DNA of 64,000 bases from Ascarosepion bandense (taxonomy: Eukaryota; Mollusca; Cephalopoda; Sepiida; Sepiidae). Each line of letters starts with the position of its first letter. Within the stretch, counting starts at the first letter, position 1. The notes beneath the pieces are model-generated. The model did not search any database. It saw nothing but the letters and a program-made list of their open reading frames with translations, and had not been told where the DNA came from. Positions 31,788 through 41,695 of this stretch are shown piece by piece. Position numbers and translations under genes: made by a program. The stretch lies in the NCBI GenBank assembly GCA_037127315.1, contig JBBBDQ010000445.1, forward strand, positions 2,232,001 through 2,296,000. The letters are read 5' to 3'.

Positions 31788-31868
31788 TGTTGTTGTTGTT
31801 GTTGCTGCTGCTGCTGCTGCTGTCGTCGTCGTCGTCGTCGCTGCTGCTGCTGCTGCTGTTGTTGTTGT
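31788..31868. repeat. Symmetric compound trinucleotide repeat
   Basis: Plus strand: (GTT)n, (GCT)n, (GTC)n, (GCT)n, (GTT)n in nested order. On the minus strand it follows the end of the LINE-A ORF and is translated in that frame as Q, R and further Q or N/S/D homopolymers. It replaces the simple purine tail seen in other LINE-A copies. Confidence 0.93.
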
Positions 31869-31870
31869 AT

Positions 31871-32540
31871 GTGCCATGTCCTTTCAGGACGTAGGCGATC
31901 ATGGCTTTCCACATCTCTCTGTCCCTGGTGGCTCTTAGCACACTTTCTCCTGTTGCACCATGCAACCCTCATTCTGTCATCCACCTGATCGGGTCCTTCA
32001 TATATGTTATCCGTTGCTTTCCCCTGTCTCTTTTTCCCTCTATCTGGCCTGTTTAGTAACAGGTTCTCCAAGCCATCCTTCCTTATTGCATGTCCCAGGA
32101 ACTTCAGCTGTCTCTTCCTGATGCTCAGTATTAATTTCCTTTTCGTTTCCATCCTTTCCAAAACCTCGTCATTGCTCACATGTTCGGTCCATGATATCTG
32201 CAGCATCTTTCTGTAGAACCACTTTTTAGCTGCTCCAAGTTTTTCCTTCATCTTCGAAGATATTGTCCAACATTCACTGTCATATTGAAGAACCGACATA
32301 TCATAGCAATCCAGTACTCTCCTCTTTGTTTTTAGTGAAATTGTCCTGTTTCTTAATACTTTACTTAACTTCTGGAATGCTTCTTTCGCCATGCCAATTC
32401 GCCTTCGGATCTCCGTGTCGCACTTTCCGTCTTCTGTTAGAATACTTCTTAGGTATTTAAATTTCTGTATCTGCTTAATTTCAGAGTTCCTCACCTGTAA
32501 TTGGCATTTTGGGCTACCCTTTTTGCTGATGACCATATAT
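31871..32540 (-). pseudogene. LINE-A RT C-terminal region, longest open copy
   Basis: An open frame on the minus strand (32536 to 31745, 263 codons including the triplet tail) encodes the region after YADD: KFKYLRSILTEDGKCDTEIR, RRIGMAKEAFQKLSKVLRN, SECWTISSKMKEKLGAAKKW, RKMLQISWTEHVSNDEVLER, RKRQLKFLGHAIRKDGLENL and RLRPERTWH. This is the thumb and C-terminal part typical of endonuclease/reverse-transcriptase LINE proteins. The catalytic core is missing, so it is 5' truncated, and the start Met is incidental. It lies inside LINE-B. The absence of stops suggests a fairly recent insertion. Confidence 0.9.
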
Positions 32541-32554
32541 TTGGTTTTGCAGTT

Positions 32555-32605
32555 TATTTGTATAGGTATTGATTCGATATATTTATTCCACTTGAGATCG
32601 GCTGT
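32555..32605 (-). pseudogene. LINE-B fragment beyond LINE-A insertion
   Basis: 'attgattcgatatatttatt' and 'ccacttgagatcgg' correspond to 33666-33700 in the copy at 32953-33782. About 60 bases of LINE-B between 31770 and this point are missing, so the LINE-A insertion probably deleted target sequence. Confidence 0.72.
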
Positions 32606-32952
32606 GCAGTGGAGAGAGAAGCTGACTTAATCTATGTTTGAGTGGTATTTTCTCGTGTGGTTCATATAAATTTATTTGCTAATTCTGGGCGGAATCCTTT
32701 AAAAAAATGAGCTGTTTCAAACTTATATGAAGAAAGTCGTATTTTTCGTTTTGGGGAAAAATTTCATGTGGTGCGTCAAATTAGGTTAAAATGTTGCAGT
32801 ACTGTGTTTTGTTATGCCTGTCGGTGATAGTAGACGTCGGGCGTGACTGTACCTAGTAGGGTTAAACAATGACAGTAGAGATAAATAGAATATTGCTCGC
32901 TCCCTGGCTATTAGAAATTTTTTGTTCTCATGTGCTGAATATTTTTATTATC
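32606..32952. other. AT-rich spacer
   Basis: No recognised feature. Confidence 0.4.
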
Positions 32953-33782
32953 TTTTTTTATAATCGTGCGGCCCCAAGCAAGATATTTTACTGCCACTGT
33001 TGTGCAGGGGGTTACATAGGAGGAATGTTATGAGAAAAAGTGACAGGTTACAGGGCGTGTCAGAAAGAGGGTACGAGAAGGGAGAGAATACTGATGAAAG
33101 TCGGGTGGACGGAGAAAAATGCATGAGAGGGAGGATGTAAGTTAGTGAGACAGGAGATGACTATTGACTTTACATTTAAATTCTTAGAGATTGCAGCTGT
33201 CAGAAAAGCAAGTATACGGAAGGGAATTCCACAGGCAGGAAGTGCGAGAAAAGAAGCTGATGGAGTAGAATTTGCGTTTACAATTTATGGGTTTCATAGC
33301 AAAATGTTAGGACCTAGTTGCTAATCATGTGGCTCGAGTAAATTTATATATAGGAGGCACCAGTGAGCTAAGTTCATCGGGTCAGAAGCCGTGAAAGTAT
33401 TTGTAGAAGAGACACAGGGAAGCCACACTGCGTCGGTGAGAAAGCGATTGTATCTTAGCTGCCAAGTCGGGATCGATCGCATAACAGATTTTCCGTTGAA
33501 TTTGGTCGAGGACACCGAGGTGAATAGCAGGAGCACCCGACCAGATATGGCAGCAATATTCAATGCACGGGCGGATGGTAAATTTGTATATGTGCAGGAT
33601 TGTTTCGGTCGGGAAAAATATCCAGGTCCTACACAGAGAACCGACTTTCTTAGCAGCGGATTTAGCTATGGATTCTATATAGTTATTCCACTTGAAGTCT
33701 GATGTGAGAGTTAATCCGAGGAGGCGCAGTGTTTTACTTTCTATTAGAGAAGCCTGATCCATGTTAATGGGCGGGAGGAACG
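32953..33782 (-). pseudogene. LINE-B C-terminus and 3' end
   Basis: The minus frame 33762-33382 (126 codons) reads MDQASLIESKTLRLLGLTLT, DFKWNNYIESIAKSAAKKVG, CIEYCCHIWSGAPAIHLGVL and SVASLCLFYKYFHGF. After a frame break the C-terminus and the antisense tail 'gccccaagcaagatat' follow to 32953. The copy starts within a few bases of the same LINE-B position as the copy ending at 7197. Lacks RT catalytic motifs. Confidence 0.87.
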
Positions 33783-34186
33783 ATTATCTGTGATTGTTAT
33801 TGCAAATATTTAGCTAATTCGGCGTTTCTTCTTGCATGGTACTTGCTTTGTTGTGTATATGTGTTTTAGAGTTTTAAAATTTGCGATTTTGCTCCTTATA
33901 TCGGGTTTAATCACAAATGTTATAATCTTTCTCAAAACAGATCATGATTCATGTTACACAAATTTTCACCACTGGCAGGATGTGAATAATTCGGAACGCA
34001 AACTGAACTAAAAGCTTCGTCAACTGCGCATAGGCTCCGCACATAGCTTCTGTTTCACTTACATACTCAAAGAAAAATACAATCCAGAATTTCCACCCAA
34101 TAGCCTCGTCGACATACATTCATTTTTCCTCCTTCCAATTTCCTTTCTTCGTTTTCACTCACACGCCGACAAAGAAACAACAACAA
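33783..34186. other. Spacer, no recognised feature
   Basis: No coding sequence recognised. Confidence 0.4.
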
Positions 34187-34489
34187 TGAGTACAATGGAT
34201 ATCGGCTCGGAACGAGAAACCAGGGAGCCGAGTTCGAATTCCAGTTGAATCCATTGTATTTACTTACGCGCAAATAGCCTTGGGAAAGGTATTAATCCGT
34301 CTCTTCCTTCCAGTTATGGGTTAAATAACAGGACAGATTGGGTTCTATAGCCTTGGTCGGCAACCAGTCTACCACAGAAAGCAATGGCAACCTACTGCGG
34401 GATAATCTTCTGCCCAGTCAGTCATGTCTCTTTCGAGACATGATCGCCCAAGCGTGTATCACGTATGGCACTTTAACTGACATACATTT
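34187..34489 (+). mobile_element. tRNA-headed SINE, head partly replaced
   Basis: From 'gtacaatggatatcggctcg' through 'gagttcgaattccagttg', the core, 'catgtctctttcgagacatg' and 'cgtatggcactttaactgac'. The first bases of the tRNA head are missing or diverged ('caacaatga'). No target duplication found. Confidence 0.85.
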
Positions 34490-34616
34490 TCTATTCAAGT
34501 ATTTTGCTTCTTACAAATTTGTTATTCTGTTTAGTTAATAAAAATTTTACTTTAACATACAAGACGAAATATTTTGTTTTTCCACATTCCAACATCCAAA
34601 GTTCTGATAATTTAAA

Positions 34617-35222
34617 TTGTGGGGACTTCGGTTGTGTTTGGCGCAAGGCCAGTTTGACATGTAGTGAACAAAACAAGTTCTAGATTTAAAAATTCAAATG
34701 CTAAGCACTGACTCATTGTTAGAAATAAACGAATTTCCTCGAATTTACAAACTTTGCTTAAAACACACAAAACTCGCGAAATTTCACACCTCGGTGCGAA
34801 ATGTTTGTCGTCCAATGGAAACACCAGAATCACATCCGGGAGTGAATTCCCAAACAAAATAAAAGACGGGCCATGTTTGACCGTCGCAAGTGAGATAAAA
34901 TGACGAGTGTAATTAACACATCCCTTGACAAACGTCAAGCGATCGCTATTATTGTCTCTATCTTTCCCTCTCACCTCCTTCTTCTTCATCGTTCACCTGT
35001 CTACTTGATAACCGCAACGGAACCCTTTAAGATTGAACGAACACTTTAAAGACACTCCTACTCGAAAAACTCTCATACATAAATACACGCATACGTTCCT
35101 GCCTATGTACACATAAACTCTTTCCAACAAGTTACTACTATGAACTCTTGTAGCTATCGGAAGCTGGTTAATGTTTATAAATTTGGCCTTGTGTCATACA
35201 TAACCGAACTCCCTACAGTTTA
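34617..35222. repeat. Repeat R4 with inverted ends, copy 1
   Basis: Left end TGTGGGGACTTCGGTTGTGT and right end (reverse complement) TGTAGGGAGTTCGGTTATGT, each followed by a CAAGGCCA block, are inverted. The body (about 34660-35140) recurs at 40565-41230. The minus frame of 125 codons at 34612-34989 opens MKKKEVRGKDRDNNSDRLTF; the other copy has the same opening block in frame, but I recognise no domain. Confidence 0.65.
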
Positions 35223-36159
35223 CAAGTTTTATGCAGGATTATCATCTTCAGAATTATCAGAAGGTTTTTATCAGAAGGTTGGTTGCAGGTTGGAATTTGT
35301 GCAATAGTGTGGAATGGTATAAGAATACAAATATACATTTTGTATGTTAAAATAGAATTTTTAAAAAGAAATGAATAACAAGAATTCGTAGAAATTAATG
35401 TTCAATTAGAAAGCTGAGGTTATCAAGATTTGTAGAAAATGTTCGTAGTAGTAATTGTTGAAAGAGTATATGCGTATGTACGTATGTATGTATTAGCGTT
35501 TGTTCGATAGGAATGTCTTTGGATGGAGAAGAAGAATTAAAAGGGATCAGCACGCGAGAAGGAAAGAGAAAGAGGACGAATGTCCGGGTCAGCTTGAAGC
35601 TTCTCCAATTACATTTTAGCTTGTCGTCTTTGCTGCTTCCATCCCCTGACTGACTGACTGACTGACTGTCTGATTGACTGACTCTGATCGGGGCTCTTTA
35701 TAGTATTCAGATTTTCGCATTGACTCGCAAAGTCCTCAAGTCTTGCAAGTCGCTCCCATTGGTCAAAAATCAATTTAACACCTACTTGCTAAATCTGGTT
35801 TCGACTTTTTCTTCAAGCACATGGTCAATCCTTTTTCTATTTGGGAAAAACGAGGATTTTACACGTCATTGTGAATTTTTGTAAAAGTGAAGAAGGTTGA
35901 TTTTAATTTTTAATTTCTAATCCCACTACACTCTTCATACCCCTAAGTCATTACTTGTTTCTCATTGAACATTGACTTCTACCAAGTCATGTTCTTTTCC
36001 ATTAATCAATTTTCTTTTTAAACATGCAAAAGGTATACTTTTATTCTTCCACAAATCCACACATTTCAGTCTCCAACCTTCTGATGATAGCGAATAATCG
36101 TAAGTTGTAGGGAGTTTGGTTATGTATGACACAAGGCCGAATCAATAAACGTTAATCAT
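35168..36159. repeat. Inverted repeat pair around 1-kb segment
   Basis: 35168-35222 and 36102-36155 are reverse complements ('ggccttgtgtcatacataac', 'ctccctaca'). The similarity continues inward through 'tcagaaggttgg' near 35275 and 'ccaaccttctgat' near 36075. The interior has the CTGA microsatellite at 35646-35690 and no recognised coding region. Confidence 0.7.
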
Positions 36160-36169
36160 CTCCCTACGG

Positions 36170-36281
36170 CTTCAGACAAGCATCACCGAGGGCCCCTTAG
36201 GAGCCTCGGTGATATTTGTCTGAAGGTAGCATCAGTCAGTGAAAAAAGTCAGTGAGGCTACCTTCAGACAAATATCACCGA
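36170..36281. repeat. Three alternating arms forming two exclusive hairpins
   Basis: Arm 1 36170-36191, arm 2 36204-36230 and arm 3 36257-36281. Arm 1 pairs with 36204-36225 (20 of 22 positions, 12-base loop). 36206-36230 pairs perfectly over 25 bases with arm 3 (26-base loop). Because both use the middle arm, only one hairpin can form at a time. Confidence 0.93.
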
Positions 36282-36352
36282 TTATTTATTGTAGGGCCTA
36301 TGAGTTTTTTTTACCTCATTGATGTTACCTTTTTTTTTAGCACCCCTATTGT

Positions 36353-36652
36353 GGCACACAGTGGATATTGGCTCGGAACGAGAAACCGGGGAGCCGAGTT
36401 CGAATTCCAGTTGAATCCATTGTATTCACTTACGCACAAATAACCTTGGGAAAGGTATTAATCCGTCACTTCCTTCCAGTTATGGGTTAAATAGCAGGAC
36501 AGATTGGGTTCTATAGCCTTGGTTGGCAACCAGTCTACCGCAGAAAACAATGGCAACCTACTGCGGGATAATGTTCTGCCCAGTCAGTCATGTCTCTTTC
36601 GAGACATGATCGCCCAAGCGTGTATCACGTATGGCACTTAACTGACTGACTC
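36353..36652 (+). mobile_element. tRNA-headed SINE
   Basis: 'cagtggatattggctcgg', 'gagttcgaattccagttg', 'gggaaaggtattaatccg', 'tgcccagtcagtcatgtc', ending 'cacttaactgactgac'. Nearly full length; the first bases of the head are altered. Confidence 0.87.
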
Positions 36653-36842
36653 CAGAGATTCGTAAATGGACCTGTTCGTATAGGATTAATTAAATTAATT
36701 CATTCATTAAAATAAATAATTCGATTTGTTTTGGTTAGTGTTTGAGAGGTTCCACCGGGTCTGGAAATGTTATTCTAGTATTCCCGAACTTCTCCAGTTC
36801 TGCAGTCTTTATGATCAGAACGTTACGATTATTGGATATTTT

Positions 36843-37648
36843 GGCGGACCTGAAGCAGATTACCACCACGTTTAATTTCGTTGTTTTTCATATTTTTTTT
36901 TTTTTTACTTCTGTTAGCGCAGTCCTATCGATTGTTACTTAAACGTTCCGATTATCCAAAATTTTCTGAAAAATTACAATATTTAAATAAATTTGGTGTG
37001 GGGTCAGTTTCTCATAAAACGTTGAACCGAAAGTAAAAATAAAATCAATCCTCCATTTTCAATTTTCAATTCATCAACTTGAGTTGGAGTCGCTTTGTTT
37101 TAATCTCGTTGTTTTTCATTTTTCCCCCTTTTTCAGCGAGGTCCTATCGATTGTTACTTAAACTTTCCGATTACCCCCAAAAATTTTGAAAAATTACAAT
37201 AAACAAATTTGTTGGGGGTCAGTTTCTCATAAAACGTTTAAATCGATCCTCCATTTTCAATCCACTATACGGTTGTATGAGAAACTGCCCCCACTTAAAA
37301 TTGTTTAAATATTGAAATTTTTTTGTTATTCATAAGGTGTAAAAGATAATATTTCACTAAAAAAAAAAATGATAATGAACAAATTTACAGGTGGCGGTAT
37401 TGTCGTACTGGTGACTGGTTTCAAAATGGAGGCTCGATTTACTATAACGTTGTATAAGAAACTGATCCCCCACTCAGAAAATATTTAAATAATGAAATTT
37501 TTCAATTTTAATTTTTTAATTTTTAATTTTTTTTTGTCAGTCGTAAAGCTAAGGGGGTAATCGATAGGATTGCGCTGAAAAAAGTAAAAAAAAACGAAAA
37601 AAAAAAACAACGAAATTAAACATGGTGGTAATCTGCTTCAGGACCGCC
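36843..37648. mobile_element. Non-autonomous TIR element, 806 bp, perfect 8-bp target duplication (family T1)
   Basis: GATATTTT is repeated exactly at 36835-36842 and 37649-37656. Ends: left GGCGGACCTGAAGCAGATTA, right (reverse complement) GGCGGTCCTGAAGCAGATTA; the inverted similarity extends into 'ccacca' and 'aatttcgttgttt'. The interior has repeated blocks ('cagtttctcataaaacgtt', 'aatcaatcctccattttc', and 'gtcctatcgattgttactt' twice) and no transposase. An 8-bp duplication occurs in hAT, P and Merlin superfamilies; ends starting GG would suit Merlin best, but this is not established. It stops 221 bases before the CRE-like site. Confidence 0.88.
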
Positions 37649-37868
37649 GATATTTTGCTTTTTCGTTGTGTTCATTATTTAAAAGCTTCCTTCACGGATA
37701 CCATATTTAGATCATATTGCATTTCTACAAATCATAACGATGATTCTCTTTTAATGTCGTCAACTCCCCTCCTAATGTAGGACATATGAAGCGATGTATT
37801 TTGTTACTGTGACAACGAGGCGCGGATGGATATGAAACCTGCGCGGTGAATAAAAATAGTACGCATTT

Positions 37869-37878
37869 GTGACGTCAC
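37869..37878. promoter_or_regulatory. CRE-like palindrome upstream of first exon
   Basis: GTGACGTCAC contains the full consensus CRE TGACGTCA bound by CREB/ATF proteins. It lies 63 bases upstream of the start codon at 37942, in a short patch (about 37820-37880) with several CG dinucleotides ('gaggcgcggatgg', 'cctgcgcggtg') in an otherwise AT-rich, CG-poor setting. No TATA box at a standard distance is evident. That fits an initiator/CRE-type core promoter, but the transcription start is not known. Confidence 0.65.
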
Positions 37879-37941
37879 GAAACAAATGTCGTCTGTCTGT
37901 GGGAATCATTCATGAACTGTTGTTGCGAGTAAAAAGAAAAT

Positions 37942-38008
37942 ATGGCTGGTTACAGCAAACGGACACTTATCACGGTCGGCCTCTCGGTAGTCATTCTCTG
38001 CATGTTGA
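37942..38008 (+). CDS. Putative first coding exon of an unidentified host gene, hydrophobic N-terminus
   Basis: ATG at 37942 has A at -3 and G at +4 and an in-frame TAA 12 bases upstream (37930), so translation would start here. Twenty-two codons follow: MAGYSKRTLITVGL, then SVVILCML. Short basic stretch (K6, R7) followed by about 15 hydrophobic residues is the pattern of a signal peptide or signal anchor, so the product would enter the secretory pathway or a membrane. The coding stretch ends with a single base (A38008) before GTAAGT at 38009-38014, a strong splice donor, so the intron is phase 1. I recognise neither the gene nor any downstream exon in the window. Short N-termini of this kind occur in many membrane-protein families and no choice can be made. 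Confidence 0.55.
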
Positions 38009-39228
38009 GTAAGTATTTACCGTCGTAGTCTCGAGTGAAAGACCGTTTCTTACATTTTCCAGTCAAATGGAATGCGTTAAAAATGACGAAGAATGGTGAA
38101 AGAAAACTCAAACAAATATGCGTGCTTTTTTTTTTTTAGTTTTTGTTAGTAAACAAAATTTCTGCTCTGTTGTTATTATTATTTAGCATTTATTTTAAAT
38201 TATAAACTGGGCTTGTTTTTAATTTATTTTAAAAATATATTTAAATTAAACTTTGTTTTTGAATTTAAACTTATTATTTTTTTTGTACGGTTGTGTAAAA
38301 AATTCACAAATAGTCGTTTTTGTGGTTTTGTCAAAACCTGGCGAAAAGCAAAATAAAAAAAGGTAAAGTTTCGAGTTTAGGATTTTTAAGTAAATTTGAT
38401 AGCATTTTAAATGATAATAATGTTTCTTTTCCTTAGGAAAAAAAAATCACTTATTTGTTTTTATTGTAAATATTTTTCTTAAAAAAATGTGTTGCTGTAT
38501 ATTATTTATTTTTAGACGTTGTATTTATTTATTCGTTTCGATTACAGATTCCGATTCGCCTTTTGTTTCTAACTAAATAATCATGAATTATAAAACGCCA
38601 CGGAAAAATAAGTGAATTAAAAAATAAAAAAAAATGTGAGCAGAATAAAAAATAAAAAAAAAATAAACGAAATTATTTATCAGTATTTAAATTTTTCAAA
38701 TTTTGAATTTTTGCCAATAAAAATGTATTTTTACTCTAATTTTGGATTTGGAGAATAAGTCTGTTTTAGCGTTTCAAACGATTTCCTGATGTAAATCTGC
38801 TCCACCCAATTTTTTTCTTTCTCTTTTTTTTATTTTTTAATTTTTAGTTATTTATTTTTTTATTACGCTCATTTTTTATATTTTTATTTTTCCCAACGAT
38901 GATCCCCAAAATTTTAGGGCCAAAAAATATTGAATTAAATTTAAGTGTAACTGTTAGTGTTGTACTTAGGAGAAAATAGGTGAAAAGAAATTATAATTAA
39001 ATTTTTATCAACTTAAGGGAATCATATCAGTATATTGAATAAAAACTATTTGAAACGTCAAAAGTCAAACTTTTAGAAATTATCATTTTCATCACTAATC
39101 AGTTTTAAAACCAAATTTGTGTAATTTTCGTCTTTATACGAAAATGAATTTTTAACATCTTCTTGCTTGACACTTGATGTTCAGTTGACAGTTGACTCTC
39201 AGTAGTGTATGGTTCTCGTGTTTTTGTA

Positions 39229-39265
<37 letters not shown>

Positions 39266-39390
39266 GTGTTGAATTGTAGATTTTTTAACGTCATTGCTTT
39301 TAGTAGTAATCATAAAAGGCACTTTGGCAAGTAGGTTTAATTATCACAAAGTGCTTGCTATCAGGGTGGATATATTGAGCATTGGTTTTT
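38009..39390. other. AT-rich sequence, probable start of intron 1
   Basis: Starts at the splice donor. Very AT-rich, with poly-A/T blocks (38620-38670 and 38810-38885 roughly mirror each other), and a TA tract at 39229-39252. No exon recognised. Confidence 0.45.
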
Positions 39391-39580
39391 AGTGCAAAGA
39401 ATTTGTCACTTTAACTGAGCAGATTCATGCCGACTTCAAAATTTAACGAGGACACTATTAATGTCTTCACTCATCAGGTTTGGAAGAAAAAAACCCAGCC
39501 CCGATGAGTATAACGGTGTCCTCACAAAACTTCGAAGTTGGCATGAACCTGCTCAGTTAAACTGACACATTTTGTTACAC
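39391..39580. repeat. 190-bp imperfect inverted repeat
   Basis: Left arm 39391-39475 and right arm 39495-39580 pair over most of their length: 'actttaactgagcag' with 'ctgctcagttaaactg', 'ttcatgccgacttc' with 'gaagttggcatgaa', 'gaggacactattaatg' with 'ataacggtgtcctc', 'actcatcagg' with 'cccgatgagt'. The loop is about 20 bases. It may be a MITE or a hairpin RNA precursor. Confidence 0.85.
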
Positions 39581-40564
39581 TAAAATCACACACACACACA
39601 CAATCTTGCACGCATCATAATTGAAAGATGTCAGAAATGAGCTGTAACGTTTGTTATTAACCATGTCTCAGGGTTCCCAAATACTTTCAATCTCCTTCCG
39701 ATATCATCTTCAGGAGTGTGAGTTGTTGTAACAAAAAAGAACCACAAAACTGTGTTGCTAAAAAATTACTGTAAATTTTTATCTTGCTTCAAATAAAATG
39801 ATTGAAAATAATCCTTGAGTATAAACGAATTTTATTAAAAATTAAGCAGACACATTGTTTGCAATTCATTTAATCTGAAAAAATTTGCTGCCTAAATACA
39901 CATACACACACACACACATTTTATTATCGCTATACAAACAAAAATTATATTTAGTTACCACCTGTAATGATGTTATTTTCTTTAAAAAATAAAATTAGAG
40001 AATGGGCTGGTCAACCGGTTTTGCACTTTGCTCAACAGAGCCAAATCGAGGCGAGTAAAGAAATTACTGGCCAATCAGTGTGAAACTGGGTTATAGCGGT
40101 AATTAAGTTTTGTACCACTAAACATATTTTCAAATAGGTACCTCCACTAAATCGCTAAAGAAATACAAAAAAAAAAAAAATAAACAGCATAATAAAGGAA
40201 TAAAAAAAGCCCCAAACTTAATAAAAACAAACTTTTTTCATCAAAATGTTTATTATTATTAAGAGGAAAGATGAAAATATTTTTTAATTATTTAAAAAAA
40301 ATTTTGAATCCCTTCTAACACGTTCGAAGTTTTGGTAAAATAAATCTTGTTTGGAGTTTTTTAGTGGGTAACCAAATTGTTACGAGAGTTTACAATAGAA
40401 AACATTAAATGTATATAACTCATTTTTTTCTAGTGACAAACGTAAATTACGAATTTCTTGCAAAAATCAAATAATTGTCAGATTTTAATGAAACTTTCAG
40501 GACTTATTTACAAATAAACGAAATTATTTTTGAAATTATTATTTTGTAGCGAATAATTAAAACA
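39581..40564. other. AT-rich, no recognised feature
   Basis: Contains 'atatcatcttcaggagtg' near 39700, a motif type seen near retroelement 3' ends, without coding sequence. Nothing else recognised. Confidence 0.4.
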
Positions 40565-41230
40565 AGATTCAAACTTAAAATTCAAATGCTAAGCAGTGAA
40601 GCACTGACTCATTGATTTTGTTAGAAATAAAAATAGACTCAAATTTATAAACTTTGCTTAGCACACATGCAAAAGTGGTTCCAAAACAAAACTCAAGAAA
40701 TTTCACACCTTGACACGAAATGCTTTTCGGCCAATAGAAAACTGGGAAACATCTAAAAACAAAATTCAAATAATCTTCAATTATCAGAAACAAATTCTTT
40801 TACGGACCTTTTTGTGAGCGGATGCAAAGTTTGTTCGTTGTCCAATGAAAAAGCTGAAATTACATCCAGGAGTGAATTCCCTAATAACCTTTTCAAGCCC
40901 AACAAACTGAATAAAGGACGGGAAAGTTTGCCTGTCACCAGAAAGAAAAAGGCGAGCATATTAACACATCCCTTGACAAATGTCAAGCGATCGTTATCTT
41001 TCTCCCTCACCTCTTTCTTTTTTTTTATCACGGTTCACCGTCTGCCCCTTTTTATACTTGTTAAACGAACGGAACATTTTAAGACTGCACTTCAAAAACA
41101 TTTCAACCCAATGCTCATAAATACTTACATATGTCCCTGCCTACATATGCATAAACTCATTCTTAAAAGGGCTACTACGAACATTTCAACGACCTTGTAT
41201 CAACCAAAAATACATATTAATTTTTTTTGT
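40565..41230. repeat. Repeat R4, copy 2
   Basis: Same order of blocks as 34660-35140: 'aaattcaaatgctaagca', 'gaaatttcacacc', 'aggagtgaattccc', 'acacatcccttgacaaa', 'gtcaagcgatcg', 'tgtccctgcctacat'. It lacks the inverted ends of copy 1. The minus frame at 40777-41031 shares the opening KKKEVR..DNDRLTFVKGCVN pattern. Confidence 0.75.
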
Positions 41231-41370
41231 AAAAAACCTTAATGTATACAAATTTATTATTTCAATTTACAATTTTGATTTTTTTTGTTTTATACCCCTA
41301 TTATGGTGGGCTATCTAAGAAGGACAAATCAAACTAATCTGTTTCAACATACACACATCAATATAACATA

Positions 41371-41374
<4 letters not shown>

Positions 41375-41407
<33 letters not shown>
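41375..41407. repeat. (TA)n microsatellite
   Basis: About 16 TA units. Confidence 0.95.
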
Positions 41408-41410
<3 letters not shown>

Positions 41411-41594
41411 CATGCGGTGTAGATATAGAAGAATCCAAAGGAGTATCCTGTACATACAGTGGTCGGATAACTCTCTAAGAGAGCTCTAAATATATATGTA
41501 TATAAATACATATAGAGCAAATATAAGAAAAATTAATGCAGACACATTATTTCATGGTAAATCGGAGGTGTGTAGAACGAAACCTTTACTGTTG

Positions 41595-41695
41595 TTCCTA
41601 GGCCCACCCTGACCCGGGGTGGTAGCACCTGTTAAGGTCCCAGCTATGGGCAAATAGTGAACACCCAAACAAAAACAATATGAAAATATAAAAAT
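41595..41695. repeat. Interspersed repeat R2, copy 2 (partial)
   Basis: 'actgttgttcctaggccc', 'gtggtagcacctgttaag', 'cagctatgggcaaatag'; only the right half of the R2 block. Confidence 0.6.

Noticed and set aside
31745..32536. Host gene with polyglutamine tract
   Set aside because: The 263-codon frame is a 5'-truncated LINE-A protein and the Q/R run is its triplet 3' tail.
40814..41242. 142-codon plus frame as a gene
   Set aside because: It lies in repeat R4, is not open in the other copy, and has no recognisable domain.
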